The notes under the pieces were generated by a model, which saw only the letters and a list, made by a program, of their open reading frames with translations, was not told the origin of the DNA and ran no database searches. DNA of 64,000 bases from positions 62,001 through 126,000 of the forward strand of contig NZ_BOPC01000024.1 in NCBI RefSeq assembly GCF_016863555.1. The letters are read 5' to 3'. The stretch comes from Micromonospora qiuiae (GTDB lineage Bacteria > Actinomycetota > Actinomycetes > Mycobacteriales > Micromonosporaceae). Below, one piece after another: positions 9,843 to 19,047 of the stretch; position 1 is the first letter of the stretch, and each line of letters starts with the position of its first letter. Both the position numbers and the translations under genes were made by a program.

Positions 9843-11108
9843 ATGAAGCAGCGAGCAGTGTGGTCGGCCGTCCTGGTGTTGGGACTGGCCATGGCCGGCT
9901 GTGGCAGTGCCGCAGGTCCAGGCTCGTCGTCGGGCGGGTCGGAGGGCAAGCTGGTGGTGTGGGACTGGAAGTCGGGTGAGCCTTCCGCCGCACCTTACAT
10001 CGAAAAGGCCAAGGCCGACTTCGCCAGCAAGCACCCGGACGTCGCCGTCGAGTTCGTCGCGCAACCGTTCGACCAGTACTACACGTTGCTCGGCGCGGCG
10101 ATCCAGTCCGGTAAGGGGCCGGACGTCATGCTGTTCAACGGCGGCGGCCAGATCCGCGACCGGGTGGACGCGCTGGTGCCCCTGGACGATTACCTCGCCG
10201 AGGACAAGCAGCGGTTGGCTGGCTGGGATGCCTTCACCAAGGACGGCAAGATTTACGCCGGCCCGGTGACGCTTCAGGGCCACCCCATCTACTACAACAA
10301 GACGCTCTACGAGAAGGCCGGGCTCGACCCGGAGAGCCCCGCCACCACCTGGAGCGAGTTCCTCGCCGACTGCGCCGCCATCGCCAAGGCCGGTGCCAAG
10401 TGCTTCGCCCTCGGCAACAAGGAGGGCGTCGGCATCCAGTTCTGGCTCTCGGCCCTGGGGTCCGGCATCCTCACCGCCGCAGAGTACGACGACTGGATCG
10501 CCGGAAAGCGCGACTGGAACTCGCCCGCGGTCAAGCGCGTCTTCCAGCTCTGGAAGGAGGCCGGCGACGCGGGCCTGAACAACGACGGGGCCAACTCGAC
10601 CGCGATGTTCAACGACGCCTTCGCCCTCTTCCAGTCCGGCAAGGCCGCCCACGTCATCGGCCTGATGTCGGACGTGGGGCACTGGAAGGACTTCAACGAG
10701 TTCCTGACCGCCGACAAGCTCGGCGTGATGAGCGCCCCGGTGGTCACCGCTGGCACCACCCCGAGCCTGCCCTACGACGGCGGTATCGGTTACGCCGTCG
10801 CGAAGTGGACGAAGGACCCCAAGGTCGCCGCCGACCTCGTACGCTCGCTGACCTCGACCGACGCGCTCAAGGCGTTCTACGCCGACGCCGGCGCGATCGC
10901 CGCCGACACCACGATCGACGTGTCGGCGGGCGGCCCGGCCGCCGCCACGATCGTCGCCGAGATCAAGGGCGGCAAGCCCGCCCTGCACGTGGCGCTCTCC
11001 TCGAAGACCCTGGACCTGATGGGCCGGCTCTCCCAGCAGTTGCTCAGCGGCTCGGCCACCGTCGACGAGGTGGTGAAGCAGTTGGCCGCTTCCGACAAGG
11101 CGGGCTGA
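9843..11108 (+). CDS. Sugar ABC importer solute-binding lipoprotein (family 1)
   Basis: The 421-aa lipoprotein starts at ATG 9843 after GAGGTG. The signal peptide ends in a lipobox, LAMAGC, with Cys20 as the lipidation site. The rest has the MalE-like family 1 fold: KLVVWDWKSGEPSAAPYIEKAKADF, FAGPVTLQGHPIYYNKTLYEKAGLDP-like substrate lobe and KAAHVIGLMSDVGHW. It delivers an oligo- or monosaccharide to the two permeases immediately downstream (11113 and 12090). The substrate is not defined by the sequence. Neighbouring sugar-acid-type enzymes suggest a deoxy-hexose, pentose or uronate-containing glycan. Confidence 0.93.
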   Translation: MKQRAVWSAVLVLGLAMAGCGSAAGPGSSSGGSEGKLVVWDWKSGEPSAAPYIEKAKADFASKHPDVAVEFVAQPFDQYYTLLGAAIQSGKGPDVMLFNGGGQIRDRVDALVPLDDYLAEDKQRLAGWDAFTKDGKIYAGPVTLQGHPIYYNKTLYEKAGLDPESPATTWSEFLADCAAIAKAGAKCFALGNKEGVGIQFWLSALGSGILTAAEYDDWIAGKRDWNSPAVKRVFQLWKEAGDAGLNNDGANSTAMFNDAFALFQSGKAAHVIGLMSDVGHWKDFNEFLTADKLGVMSAPVVTAGTTPSLPYDGGIGYAVAKWTKDPKVAADLVRSLTSTDALKAFYADAGAIAADTTIDVSAGGPAAATIVAEIKGGKPALHVALSSKTLDLMGRLSQQLLSGSATVDEVVKQLAASDKAG

Positions 11109-11112
11109 ACCA

Positions 11113-12090
11113 GTGCCGATCGGAAATGCACAGCCGTCGGTCCGTCCGGCTCAGGCGGGACGGACCGACGGGGCGGTAACCATCCCATCCGCCCACCGTG
11201 GCGGCCGTTCCCGGCGAGCCGGCGGTGGCTCACGGGCCGAACGGCTCGCCCCGTACGTCCTGGTCGCCCCGGCCATCCTGATCATCGTGCTGCTGCGGCT
11301 CTACCCGCTGCTGCTTGGGGTCAACTTCTCCTTCACCGGCGACGGTGCGCGCAACGGGACGACGGTCGGTCTCGACAACTACCTCGAGTTGTTCGACGAC
11401 CCGCTGTTCCGGACCGCGCTGGGCAACGTCGGGCTGCTGGTGCTGCTGCTGCCGGTGGCGGTGGCGATCCCCGGGCTGCTCGCGACCTTCATCTACCTGC
11501 GGGTGCCCGGTCACCGCATCTACCGCAGCGTCTACTTCTTCCCCGCGGTGCTTTCCCCGGTCATCGTCGGCGCGATCTTCAACCTGCTGCTCGCTTTCGA
11601 CGGCCCGCTCAACGCCGCCCTCGGATCGGTCGGCATCGGTTCGGTGGACTGGCTCGGAGACCCGGACATCGCGATGTTCGTGGTCGTCGGCGTACACATC
11701 TGGGCGACCTTCGGAATGGCCCTGGTGGTGTTCCTCGCCGGGTTCGCGACCCTGGACTCCGCGCTGCTGGACGCGGCCCGGGTGGACGGGGCGTCGCTGT
11801 TCCAGGTCATCCGGCACGTGATCATCCCGGGCCTGTCGCGCACCATCGCCTTCGTCTTCGTGACCACGATGGTCGGGATGCTGACCTCGATGTTCGGCCT
11901 GCTCTATGTGATGACCAGCGGCGGGCCGGAGGGATCCACCTACCTTCCGGAGTACTACATCTGGATCCAGCAGGGTCAGATGAATCGGCCCGCCCTCGCC
12001 TCGGCCGCGTCGACGGCGCTCTTCGTGATCATGCTCGTCGTGGGGTTGCTGCAGGTCAAGCTGCTCAGGCGGGCGGGAAGAGAGGACTGA
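11113..12090 (+). CDS. Sugar ABC importer permease, MalF/UgpA type
   Basis: The 325-aa membrane protein starts at GTG 11113, 4 nt after the binding-protein stop. A charged N-terminal tail of about 40 residues is followed by six predicted transmembrane helices. The first is PYVLVAPAILIIVLLRLYPLLLG. The EAA loop that contacts the ATPase reads DAARVDGASLFQVIRHVIIPGL. It heterodimerises with the MalG-type permease whose ATG overlaps its stop codon. No cognate ATPase is encoded in this operon. Confidence 0.94.
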   Translation: MPIGNAQPSVRPAQAGRTDGAVTIPSAHRGGRSRRAGGGSRAERLAPYVLVAPAILIIVLLRLYPLLLGVNFSFTGDGARNGTTVGLDNYLELFDDPLFRTALGNVGLLVLLLPVAVAIPGLLATFIYLRVPGHRIYRSVYFFPAVLSPVIVGAIFNLLLAFDGPLNAALGSVGIGSVDWLGDPDIAMFVVVGVHIWATFGMALVVFLAGFATLDSALLDAARVDGASLFQVIRHVIIPGLSRTIAFVFVTTMVGMLTSMFGLLYVMTSGGPEGSTYLPEYYIWIQQGQMNRPALASAASTALFVIMLVVGLLQVKLLRRAGRED

Positions 12091-12917
12091 TGTCTCGCGT
12101 TCGGCCGAGTCGGTGGCTGCTGGCCATCCCGATGTCGCTGCTCGCCCTGGCGACGATCTACCCGCTGCTCTTCACCGCCAACGTGGCGATGAAGACCCGG
12201 CGCGACTACATCCTGGACCGGTTCTCCCTCACCGACGCAGTGCGCTGGGAGAACATCAGCACGGCCTGGAACAGCGCCGGCATGAGCCGGTACTTCGTCA
12301 ACTCCCTGATCGTGGTGGCGTTGTCGGTGGTGCTGCTGTTGCTGCTCGGGTCGATGGCCGGATTCGCCCTGAGCCAGCTTCGGTTTCGCGGTTCGTCGGC
12401 GCTGTTCCTGGCGTGCCTCGCCGGACTGTTCGTGCCGTTCCAGGTGATCATGGTGCCGGTCGCCCGGATCATGGCCGACACCGCACTCATCGACACGTAC
12501 CCCGGGTTGATCCTCGTCTACGTGGCTCAGTTCCTGCCCTTCACCGTCTTCCTGATGACGAGCTACTACCGGACCATTCCGCCGGAGATCATCGACGCGG
12601 CCCGGATCGACGGCAACAGCGTGTACGGCGTGTACCGACGGATCATGCTGCCCCTGGGCACCCCGGCCCTGTTGTCGGTCGGCATCCTCGACACCCTGTT
12701 CTGCTGGAACGACGTCCTCATGGCGCTGGTGATGATGCCCTCGGCCGATCACCGGACGCTCATGGTCGGGGTGACCTCGCTGCGCGGGCAGTACTCCGAC
12801 GACATTCCCACCTTCGCCTCGGGAGTACTGATCGCCGCGATACCGGTCCTGGTGGTCTACCTCTTTCTCCAGCGCCAGATCGCCGACGGCGTCGCCGCCG
12901 GCTCCACGAAGGGCTGA
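12090..12917 (+). CDS. Sugar ABC importer permease, MalG/UgpE type
   Basis: The 275-aa protein has six transmembrane helices and a canonical EAA loop, DAARIDGNSVYGVYRRIMLP. Its ATG shares one base with the TGA of the preceding permease (TGATG), so translation is coupled. It ends with the typical C-terminal FLQRQIADGVAAGSTKG tail of MalG-type sugar permeases. Together with the gene at 11113 it forms the pore of the importer. Energy probably comes from a shared MsiK-like ATPase encoded elsewhere, as is common in actinomycetes; that is inference. Confidence 0.94.
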   Translation: MSRVRPSRWLLAIPMSLLALATIYPLLFTANVAMKTRRDYILDRFSLTDAVRWENISTAWNSAGMSRYFVNSLIVVALSVVLLLLLGSMAGFALSQLRFRGSSALFLACLAGLFVPFQVIMVPVARIMADTALIDTYPGLILVYVAQFLPFTVFLMTSYYRTIPPEIIDAARIDGNSVYGVYRRIMLPLGTPALLSVGILDTLFCWNDVLMALVMMPSADHRTLMVGVTSLRGQYSDDIPTFASGVLIAAIPVLVVYLFLQRQIADGVAAGSTKG

Positions 12918-12918
12918 C

Positions 12919-14154
12919 ATGCGGATCACCGGATATCGGACACTCACCACGGTCCAGGAATGGGGAAGACCGGTCGGCGACGCCAACGGGGTCTTCGCCG
13001 ACGGGGTGGTCCCGGTGCCGATCGTCATCGTCGACACCGACGTGGGGATCTCGGGATTCGGCATCGGACCGCACGTCGAGATCGAGCGGATCTTCGCGGC
13101 GATCGACGGCGAGGACCCCCGGGCCGTGACCACGCTCTACGACCGCATGCTGCGGCACACCTTCAAGGCGGGTCACGGGGGCCCGGTGTTCGGCACCATC
13201 GGGGCGCTCGACACCGCCCTGTGGGACATCAAGGCGCAGGCTGCCGGGCAGCCGCTGTGGCGGCTGCTGGGTGGACGCGACCGGCGGGTCCCCGCCTACG
13301 CGTCCGGGCTGGACATCGCGCTGACCGACGACGAACTCGTCTCGGCGTACGAGGACTACGCCCGGCACGGGCTGCGGGCCGCCAAGCTCAAGGGCGGCCT
13401 CGACATCGAGCGCGACCGGCATCGCCTGATCCTGGTCAGGGAACTCCTGACCGAGGCCGGGCACGGCCTGCGACCGGGTCTCATGCTCGACGTCAACGAG
13501 GCGTGGAGCCGCAAGCAGGCCGTCCGGCACATCTGCGAGCTCGAACGCACCCTGGACCTGATCTGGATCGAGGAGCCCGTCCGGCGCTGGGACGCCGAAG
13601 GCCTCGCCACCGTCGGGCGGGGTGTCCGCGCATCAGTCGCCACCGGGGAGAACCTCACCGGGCTCGAGCAGTACCGTCCGCTGATCGCCGCCGACGCCGT
13701 CGACATCGTCCAGACGGCCGCGGTCGGGGGAGTCACCCACTTCCTGCGGGTGTCCGCCCTGGCGCACGCCCACGACCTGCCGGTCAGCCCGATCGGCAAC
13801 AGCCCGATCGGGCTTCTGCACGCGGCGACCTCCGTGCCGAACCACCTGACCAGCGAGTTGCAGGATCTGCATCCACCGGTCGGCGTCTCCATCGATCTGC
13901 ACGTCGAGGACGGCGCCTTCGTGCTCGGCGACTCGCCCGGACTCGGCGTACGAATCGACGAGCAGCGCATCCGGGCTGCGGCCCGGCACCCGCAGGCGCA
14001 GACGGCCGACGGGCCGAACGTCCGGCCGGAACGGGCCGGACGACGCCTGTTGGCGGAGGACGACGGTGTCGTACCCGCTCGGCGGTTGTCCGTCGCGGCG
14101 GTCGCCACCCCAACGCACTACGGCAACGAGGTGTCACCGACCGCCCGCCATTGA
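12919..14154 (+). CDS. Enolase-superfamily enzyme (mandelate racemase/dehydratase-like)
   Basis: The 411-aa enzyme starts at ATG 12919, 1 nt after the permease stop. The N-terminal capping domain is followed by the barrel. The second-strand K-x-K reads AAKLKGG, and the metal ligands are Asp in MLDVNEAW, Glu in WIEEPV and Glu in ATGENLTG. Superfamily members abstract a proton alpha to a carboxylate; in sugar operons they are usually acid-sugar dehydratases. The position where mandelate-racemase-type enzymes carry the His of the His-Asp dyad reads SPIGNSPIG with no His, so the exact reaction is uncertain. A non-conserved tail of about 45 residues follows the barrel. Context with an aldo/keto reductase suggests oxidative sugar breakdown. 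Confidence 0.85.
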   Translation: MRITGYRTLTTVQEWGRPVGDANGVFADGVVPVPIVIVDTDVGISGFGIGPHVEIERIFAAIDGEDPRAVTTLYDRMLRHTFKAGHGGPVFGTIGALDTALWDIKAQAAGQPLWRLLGGRDRRVPAYASGLDIALTDDELVSAYEDYARHGLRAAKLKGGLDIERDRHRLILVRELLTEAGHGLRPGLMLDVNEAWSRKQAVRHICELERTLDLIWIEEPVRRWDAEGLATVGRGVRASVATGENLTGLEQYRPLIAADAVDIVQTAAVGGVTHFLRVSALAHAHDLPVSPIGNSPIGLLHAATSVPNHLTSELQDLHPPVGVSIDLHVEDGAFVLGDSPGLGVRIDEQRIRAAARHPQAQTADGPNVRPERAGRRLLAEDDGVVPARRLSVAAVATPTHYGNEVSPTARH

Positions 14155-14237
14155 CGACGGCGAGGTCGGCGTAGCGACGGTTGAGACGGAGGACTGATGA
14201 GCCGAACGGCGCTGCGGGTGCACCGGCGGGGGATGCC

Positions 14238-15224
14238 GTGAGGGCGCGGAAGCTGCCGCGCCGTCCGGCGGTACGCCTCACCGAGTTGGGCTTCGGGGCC
14301 TCCCAGGGCGGCAATCTGCACCGGGTGACCACGGACGAGGAGTTCGGCGCGGCGGTCGACACCGCATGGGAGGCAGGCGTCCGGTACTACGACACCGCGC
14401 CGCACTACGGGCTCGGGCTGTCCGAGCGACGGCTCGGCGCCGCACTGCGGCACCGACCGCGCGACGAGTACGTGGTGTCGACGAAGGTCGGGCGACTCCT
14501 GGTGCCCTCGCCGCAGGACGCGCAGCTGCGCGACCCGGGCGGGTTCGATGTGCCGGCGAGTCACCGACGGGTGTGGGACTTCAGCCGCGACGGCGTCCGC
14601 CGCTCGATCGAGGCCAGCCTCGACCGGATGGGTCTGGACCGGATCGACATCGCCTACCTGCACGACCCCGACGACCACTGGGAGCCGGCCGCCACCCAGG
14701 CGGTGCCCGCCCTGATCGAGCTGCGCGACCAGGGCGTCGTGGGCGCCATCGGGGCCGGCATGAACCAGTCGGCGATGCTTGCCCGGTTCGTCCGGGAGAC
14801 CGACATCGACCTGGTGATGTGCGCCGGACGCTATACCCTGCTCGAACAGGGCGCGGCGGATGACCTGCTGCCCGCCGCCGAGACGTGCCGGGTGGGCGTG
14901 GTGATCGCGGGCGTCTACAACTCGGGGTTGCTGTCCCGGGACCACCCTCCGGACGACGCCCACTACGACTACCGTCAGGCGCCGCGGGAGCTGATCGAAC
15001 GAGCCCGGCGCATCGCCATGGTCTGCGAGACATACGGCGTCACCCTGCCGCAGGCGGCGCTCGCCTTCGTCCGCCGCCATCCGGCCGTGATCTCGACGGT
15101 GGTCGGTGTGCGCAGCGGCGCTCAGATGGCCGAGACCGTGCGGCGGTCGGCGGCGGCCGTACCCGAGGAACTCTGGGCGGCGCTGTCGTCGGCCGGACTG
15201 CTTGCCACGCCAGCGACGGGATAG
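14238..15224 (+). CDS. Aldo/keto reductase, L-fucose/aldose 1-dehydrogenase-like
   Basis: The 328-aa TIM-barrel NAD(P)-dependent oxidoreductase is taken from GTG at 14238 after GGGGGATG; an earlier in-frame ATG at 14181 adds a non-conserved stretch. The catalytic tetrad is visible: Asp and Tyr in YYDTAPHYGLG, Lys in VVSTKVGR and His in IAYLHDPDD. The DTAPHYG...SERRLG...DFSRDGVRRSIEASLDRMGLDRID pattern is that of the D-threo-aldose/L-fucose 1-dehydrogenase branch, which oxidises aldoses to lactones. It would feed a sugar acid to the dehydratase-like enzyme upstream. It is last in the gntR-divergent operon and is followed by a terminator. Confidence 0.9.
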   Translation: MRARKLPRRPAVRLTELGFGASQGGNLHRVTTDEEFGAAVDTAWEAGVRYYDTAPHYGLGLSERRLGAALRHRPRDEYVVSTKVGRLLVPSPQDAQLRDPGGFDVPASHRRVWDFSRDGVRRSIEASLDRMGLDRIDIAYLHDPDDHWEPAATQAVPALIELRDQGVVGAIGAGMNQSAMLARFVRETDIDLVMCAGRYTLLEQGAADDLLPAAETCRVGVVIAGVYNSGLLSRDHPPDDAHYDYRQAPRELIERARRIAMVCETYGVTLPQAALAFVRRHPAVISTVVGVRSGAQMAETVRRSAAAVPEELWAALSSAGLLATPATG

Positions 15225-15267
15225 CCGCACCCCGCTGGCCCGTGCTTGCCGACAGCGAAAGCCCGAC

Positions 15268-15302
15268 CGGGACCGGCTCCGACTCGTCGGACGCCGGTCC
15301 CG
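15268..15302. terminator. Strong bidirectional terminator
   Basis: A 16-bp stem with one bulged base consists of CGGGACCGGC-TCCGAC (15268-15283), a 2-nt loop, GTCGGA (15286-15291) and GCCGGTCCCG (15293-15302). It lies between the convergent reductase (stop 15224) and the ThuA/sugar-dehydrogenase gene (stop 15339). Confidence 0.82.
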
Positions 15303-15338
15303 ACCGGACCGTCACTGGCTGGTGCCAGCCGTGGGCCG

Positions 15339-18300
15339 TCAGGCGGGGCTGAACCGCCACTGCTGGTTGGTGCCGCTGTGGCAGTTCCACTGCAACAGCC
15401 GGGCGCCGTCGCTGGTGGCGGCGCTGTTGACGTCCACGCAGAGCCCGCTCAGCACGCTCTTGAGCGTGTACACGCCGGAGGTTCCGGTCGCCGTGGCGGT
15501 GAACTTCTGCTGGTTACCGTTGTTGCAGGTGGCCTGCTGAAGGAAGGCGCCCGCGCTGGTGGAACCGCCGGTGATCTCCGCGCACTTGCCGCTGTGCACC
15601 GCCTTCAGGTAAACCGCGCCGCCGCCGGCATCGACGGCCTGCCACTTCTGGTTGTTGCCGCCGGTGGCCGCCCACTGATGGATCTGGGCGCCGTCGGCGG
15701 TGGAGACGCCGCTGACGTCCATCAGCTTGCCGCTGTGCTGCGCGGTCAGGGTCCACGTCTTGCCGGCCACCCCGTCACCCGGGGGGTTATCCGGATCACC
15801 AGGCTGGCCGACGCCGGCCCCGCCGAAGGTGAACGAGTCGAGGTCGAACCAGTTGTTCGAGCTTCCCTTGAACACCATGTAGAGGGTGTGGGTTCCGGCG
15901 AGGGCGGTGACGTTCACCGGGGACGTGGACTGGTAGTTGTCCCAGCCGCCGGTGCTCGGCACCGGTGTGGTGGCCAGCAGTGTGCCGGTCGGCGAGCCGG
16001 CGCGCAGCTCGATGGTGCCGCCGCCGGACGGCGAGGACAGCCGGTACCTGACGTTGGTGATGCCGGACAGGCTCATCGGGGTGAACGCCAACCAGTCGTT
16101 GTTGGAGATGTCCCCGACGCGCTTGCCGCTCTCCGCGCCCGCCTGGTCGATGATCCGGGTGCCGGACTGGCTGCTGAAGTACTCGGCCTGCTTGTGCTTG
16201 GGCTGGAGGATCACCTGCGCCCGGCCGGTGAGCGGTGCAGCACCACCTGCTCCGCCGTTGTCGGTGTACCGAGCGTTGAGCACGTAGAACAGATTGGCGC
16301 CGTCCGGGTGTCCGCCGAGCAGATTGGTGGGGACGGTTCCCGAGCAGCCGGCATAGTCCGTGGTCTCGTGCGCGTGGTCGTCGTGCCCGAGTGCGGGGTT
16401 GAGGAGCACCTTGGCGCAGTCGATCGGGCCGCCGTCCGGATCGGTGACGGTGATCTGGTACGGCACCCGGTCACCGAAGGTGACCATGCCGCCGTTGGGC
16501 GGGGTGGTGATGGTGACCACCGGGGCGCTGTTGCCGACGGTGATCTGGACGTTGGCGAAGCCGGTCTTGCCGGTGTTGTCGGTGACCGTCAACTGTGCCG
16601 TGTAGTTGCCGTTGGTGGTGTAGACCTTCGACGGGTTGGCTGCTGTCGAGGTGGTGCCGTCGCCGAAGTTCCAGTGGTACCTGAGCGTGTCACCGGGGTC
16701 CGGATCCATCGATCCGGCGCTGGAGAACTGCACGGTCAGCGGGGCGGTACCGCTGGTCGGCGTGCCGGTGGCCTTGGCGATGGGGGACCGACCGCCCTGC
16801 ACGTAGTCGATGCGGTAGAGGCCGGAGTCGCTGTTGCCGCCACCGAAGTTGGTGCCCCATTCCAGCAGGTAGAGCGAGCCGTCCGGGCCGAACTCCATGT
16901 CCATCGGGCTGTTGAACCGGGTGTTGGGGAGGAACGGGTTGGTCCGGGTGACCGCCGTCGCCGAGTCGAAGTGCACTTCCTTGATGTAGTCGCGTGACCA
17001 CTCGTAGAAGAAGTGGACGCCGTCGTAGTACGGCGGGAACTTCGTCGCCGACGGGTTGGCCGGGTTGTAGCGGTAGACCGGACCGCCCATCGGCGCCGAG
17101 CCGCCCGAGCCGAGCTCGGGGAAGGTCGGCGAGGTGCCGTAGCCGTACCACATGTTCGGGGCGACGACCGGCCGCAGGTTGGTCAGGCCGGTGTTGTTGG
17201 GGGAGTTGTTGACCGGTGCGGAGCAGTTGAACTTGGCGCCGACCACCTTGGTGTCCGGGTTGTACGGCGCGTAGGGCTGGTTGTCGCCGTGGCAGAAGGG
17301 CCAGCCGTAGTTGCCCGGCGCCTTGATCACGTTGAGTTCGACGAGACCCTCGGGACCGCGGTTGGTGGTGGGCGGATTGCGGTCCGGCCCGTAGTCAGCC
17401 AGGTAGACCCAGCCGTTGGCCGGGTCGATCGAGAAGCGGAACGGGTTGCGGAAACCCATCGCGTAAATTTCCGGCCGGGTCTGCGCCGTCCCCTGGGGGT
17501 AGAGGTTGCCCGCCGGGATGGTGTAGCCACCGCCGGCCGAGGGCCGGATGCGCAGCAGCTTGCCCCGCAGGTCGTTGGTGTTGCCGGCGGTGCGCGCCGC
17601 GTCCTGCATGTGCTTGCCCGACCGCCAGTCCAGCGGGGCGTAACCCTGCCAGTTGGGGTCGAGGTTCGGGGCGACGTCGTCACCGGTGCCGATGTAGAGG
17701 TTGCCGTCCGGGCCGAAGTCGATGTACCCGCCGGTGTGGCCGGGCTCCGGGAACGTCCGGTCCCGGTACGCGGGAATGTCGATGATGGTGACCCCGCTGG
17801 ACATGTTCAACGTGTCGCCGGTGAGGGTGTAGCGGGAGACCCGGTTGATGTCCGTGGAGCTGTTGGCCGGTGAGTGGTACAGGTACACGTACCCGTTGCT
17901 CGCGAAGTTCGGGTCCAGCGCCAACCCCGTCAGGCCGTCCTCACCGCCGGTGTAGACGCTGAGCGTGCCGGCGGTCACCGTACTGTTCGTGCTCGGCTTG
18001 AAGATCTTGACCTGGCCGCCACGTTGGACGTACAGCACCCGACCGTCGGGTGCCACGGCCAGCGCCATCGGGTCGACGGTGTTGCTGTCGAGGGTGCGCT
18101 TCTCGAAGTTGCCCCAGACCGTGCCACCGCAGTCGCCGGGCTCGTTGCCGGCGGCCCACTTCACTCCACCCAGGACGTGGTTGCGGAAGTGGGTCTCGCT
18201 GTAGGACTCGGCGGCATGGCCCATCGCGGTGCTCCAGACCCGGCCACCGCTGATGCTGCGGCACCAGGAGATCGGATGGTCCGGACCCATCGCCCGGGAG

Positions 18301-18902
18301 CCCGGGTTGTACGTCCGCTCGTCGGCGGTGACCAGGACGTGCACGTTGCCCCGTGGGTTCTTGTCGAAGTTGTACCATTCCTCGCTGCGGTTCCAGCGAT
18401 CCGGCAGGCTGGCGGTCGACGGGTGTTTCTTGTCGGCGACGATGGCGGTGCCGGGCAGCACACCGGGGGAGTGCTCCGGCATGTGCGCTCCGCCGTTCAC
18501 GGTCTGGTCCCACCACGGGTACTCGCCCTCGATGCCCATGTCCGTGGCGTTGTGGATGGCGACGATGCCCTTGCCGCTGGCGAGGTATCCCTCCACCGCC
18601 TGGCGTTGGGCCGCCGAGGTCCACACCATGCCCGAGGTCTGGAACATGATGAGGACGTCGAAGGTCGCGAGGTTGGCCGGGGTGAAGACGTTCGAGTCCT
18701 CGCTGTGCACCAGCTCGAAGTTGTTTGCCGCCGCCTGCTGCTGGAACATCGAGACCCCGGCGGGTATCGAGTCGTGCCGGTAGCCGGCGGTCTTGGTGAA
18801 CAGCAGGGCGCGGAAGGCCGGGGCGGCCGATGCGGGGTGGACGAGCGTGAGCGAGAGCATCAGGCCCGCGATCACTCCGATGATCAGTGTGTTGCGACGC
18901 AT
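15339..18902 (-). CDS. Secreted multidomain protein: ThuA, sugar dehydrogenase, PKD, carbohydrate-binding and ricin-lectin modules
   Basis: The 1187-aa exported protein starts at ATG 18902 after CTAGGAGA; a longer frame to 18965 lacks a ribosome site. Order of modules: signal peptide (1-27, ends HPASAA); ThuA-like amidotransferase-fold domain (about 28-250, RALLFTKTAGYRHDSIPAG and GIVAIHNATDM); six-bladed PQQ-type glucose/sorbosone dehydrogenase propeller (about 275-680, FDFGPDGNLYIGTGD-like and GFRNPFRFSIDP motifs). Then come a PKD domain (about 690-775, YHWNFGDGTTSTAANPSKVY), a CBM6-like jelly roll (about 890-1030, RVGDISNNDWLAFTPMSL) and a C-terminal ricin B-lectin domain (about 1060-1187, GGNNQKW and GTNQQWRF). 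It probably oxidises cell-bound or polymer-bound sugars outside the cell. The upstream region carries two inverted repeats. Confidence 0.93.
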   Translation of the reverse strand: MRRNTLIIGVIAGLMLSLTLVHPASAAPAFRALLFTKTAGYRHDSIPAGVSMFQQQAAANNFELVHSEDSNVFTPANLATFDVLIMFQTSGMVWTSAAQRQAVEGYLASGKGIVAIHNATDMGIEGEYPWWDQTVNGGAHMPEHSPGVLPGTAIVADKKHPSTASLPDRWNRSEEWYNFDKNPRGNVHVLVTADERTYNPGSRAMGPDHPISWCRSISGGRVWSTAMGHAAESYSETHFRNHVLGGVKWAAGNEPGDCGGTVWGNFEKRTLDSNTVDPMALAVAPDGRVLYVQRGGQVKIFKPSTNSTVTAGTLSVYTGGEDGLTGLALDPNFASNGYVYLYHSPANSSTDINRVSRYTLTGDTLNMSSGVTIIDIPAYRDRTFPEPGHTGGYIDFGPDGNLYIGTGDDVAPNLDPNWQGYAPLDWRSGKHMQDAARTAGNTNDLRGKLLRIRPSAGGGYTIPAGNLYPQGTAQTRPEIYAMGFRNPFRFSIDPANGWVYLADYGPDRNPPTTNRGPEGLVELNVIKAPGNYGWPFCHGDNQPYAPYNPDTKVVGAKFNCSAPVNNSPNNTGLTNLRPVVAPNMWYGYGTSPTFPELGSGGSAPMGGPVYRYNPANPSATKFPPYYDGVHFFYEWSRDYIKEVHFDSATAVTRTNPFLPNTRFNSPMDMEFGPDGSLYLLEWGTNFGGGNSDSGLYRIDYVQGGRSPIAKATGTPTSGTAPLTVQFSSAGSMDPDPGDTLRYHWNFGDGTTSTAANPSKVYTTNGNYTAQLTVTDNTGKTGFANVQITVGNSAPVVTITTPPNGGMVTFGDRVPYQITVTDPDGGPIDCAKVLLNPALGHDDHAHETTDYAGCSGTVPTNLLGGHPDGANLFYVLNARYTDNGGAGGAAPLTGRAQVILQPKHKQAEYFSSQSGTRIIDQAGAESGKRVGDISNNDWLAFTPMSLSGITNVRYRLSSPSGGGTIELRAGSPTGTLLATTPVPSTGGWDNYQSTSPVNVTALAGTHTLYMVFKGSSNNWFDLDSFTFGGAGVGQPGDPDNPPGDGVAGKTWTLTAQHSGKLMDVSGVSTADGAQIHQWAATGGNNQKWQAVDAGGGAVYLKAVHSGKCAEITGGSTSAGAFLQQATCNNGNQQKFTATATGTSGVYTLKSVLSGLCVDVNSAATSDGARLLQWNCHSGTNQQWRFSPA

Positions 18903-19047
18903 GCCGTCTCCTAGGTCGGGCGGGCAACGGTGGAGTGCGACTACGGCCCGACGGCACGCCCACATGACCAGCCAGTTCGGCAGAACGTCACGCAGCGTGA
19001 TTTAAGCCGTGTCCGCATTCCGTGGTCGGTGGTGGTTTAGAGGGGAT

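Noticed and set aside
15246..16997. 583-aa rightward frame opposite the ThuA/dehydrogenase gene
   Set aside because: It would cross the strong terminator region and overlap fully with a protein showing signal peptide, propeller and lectin motifs on the other strand.
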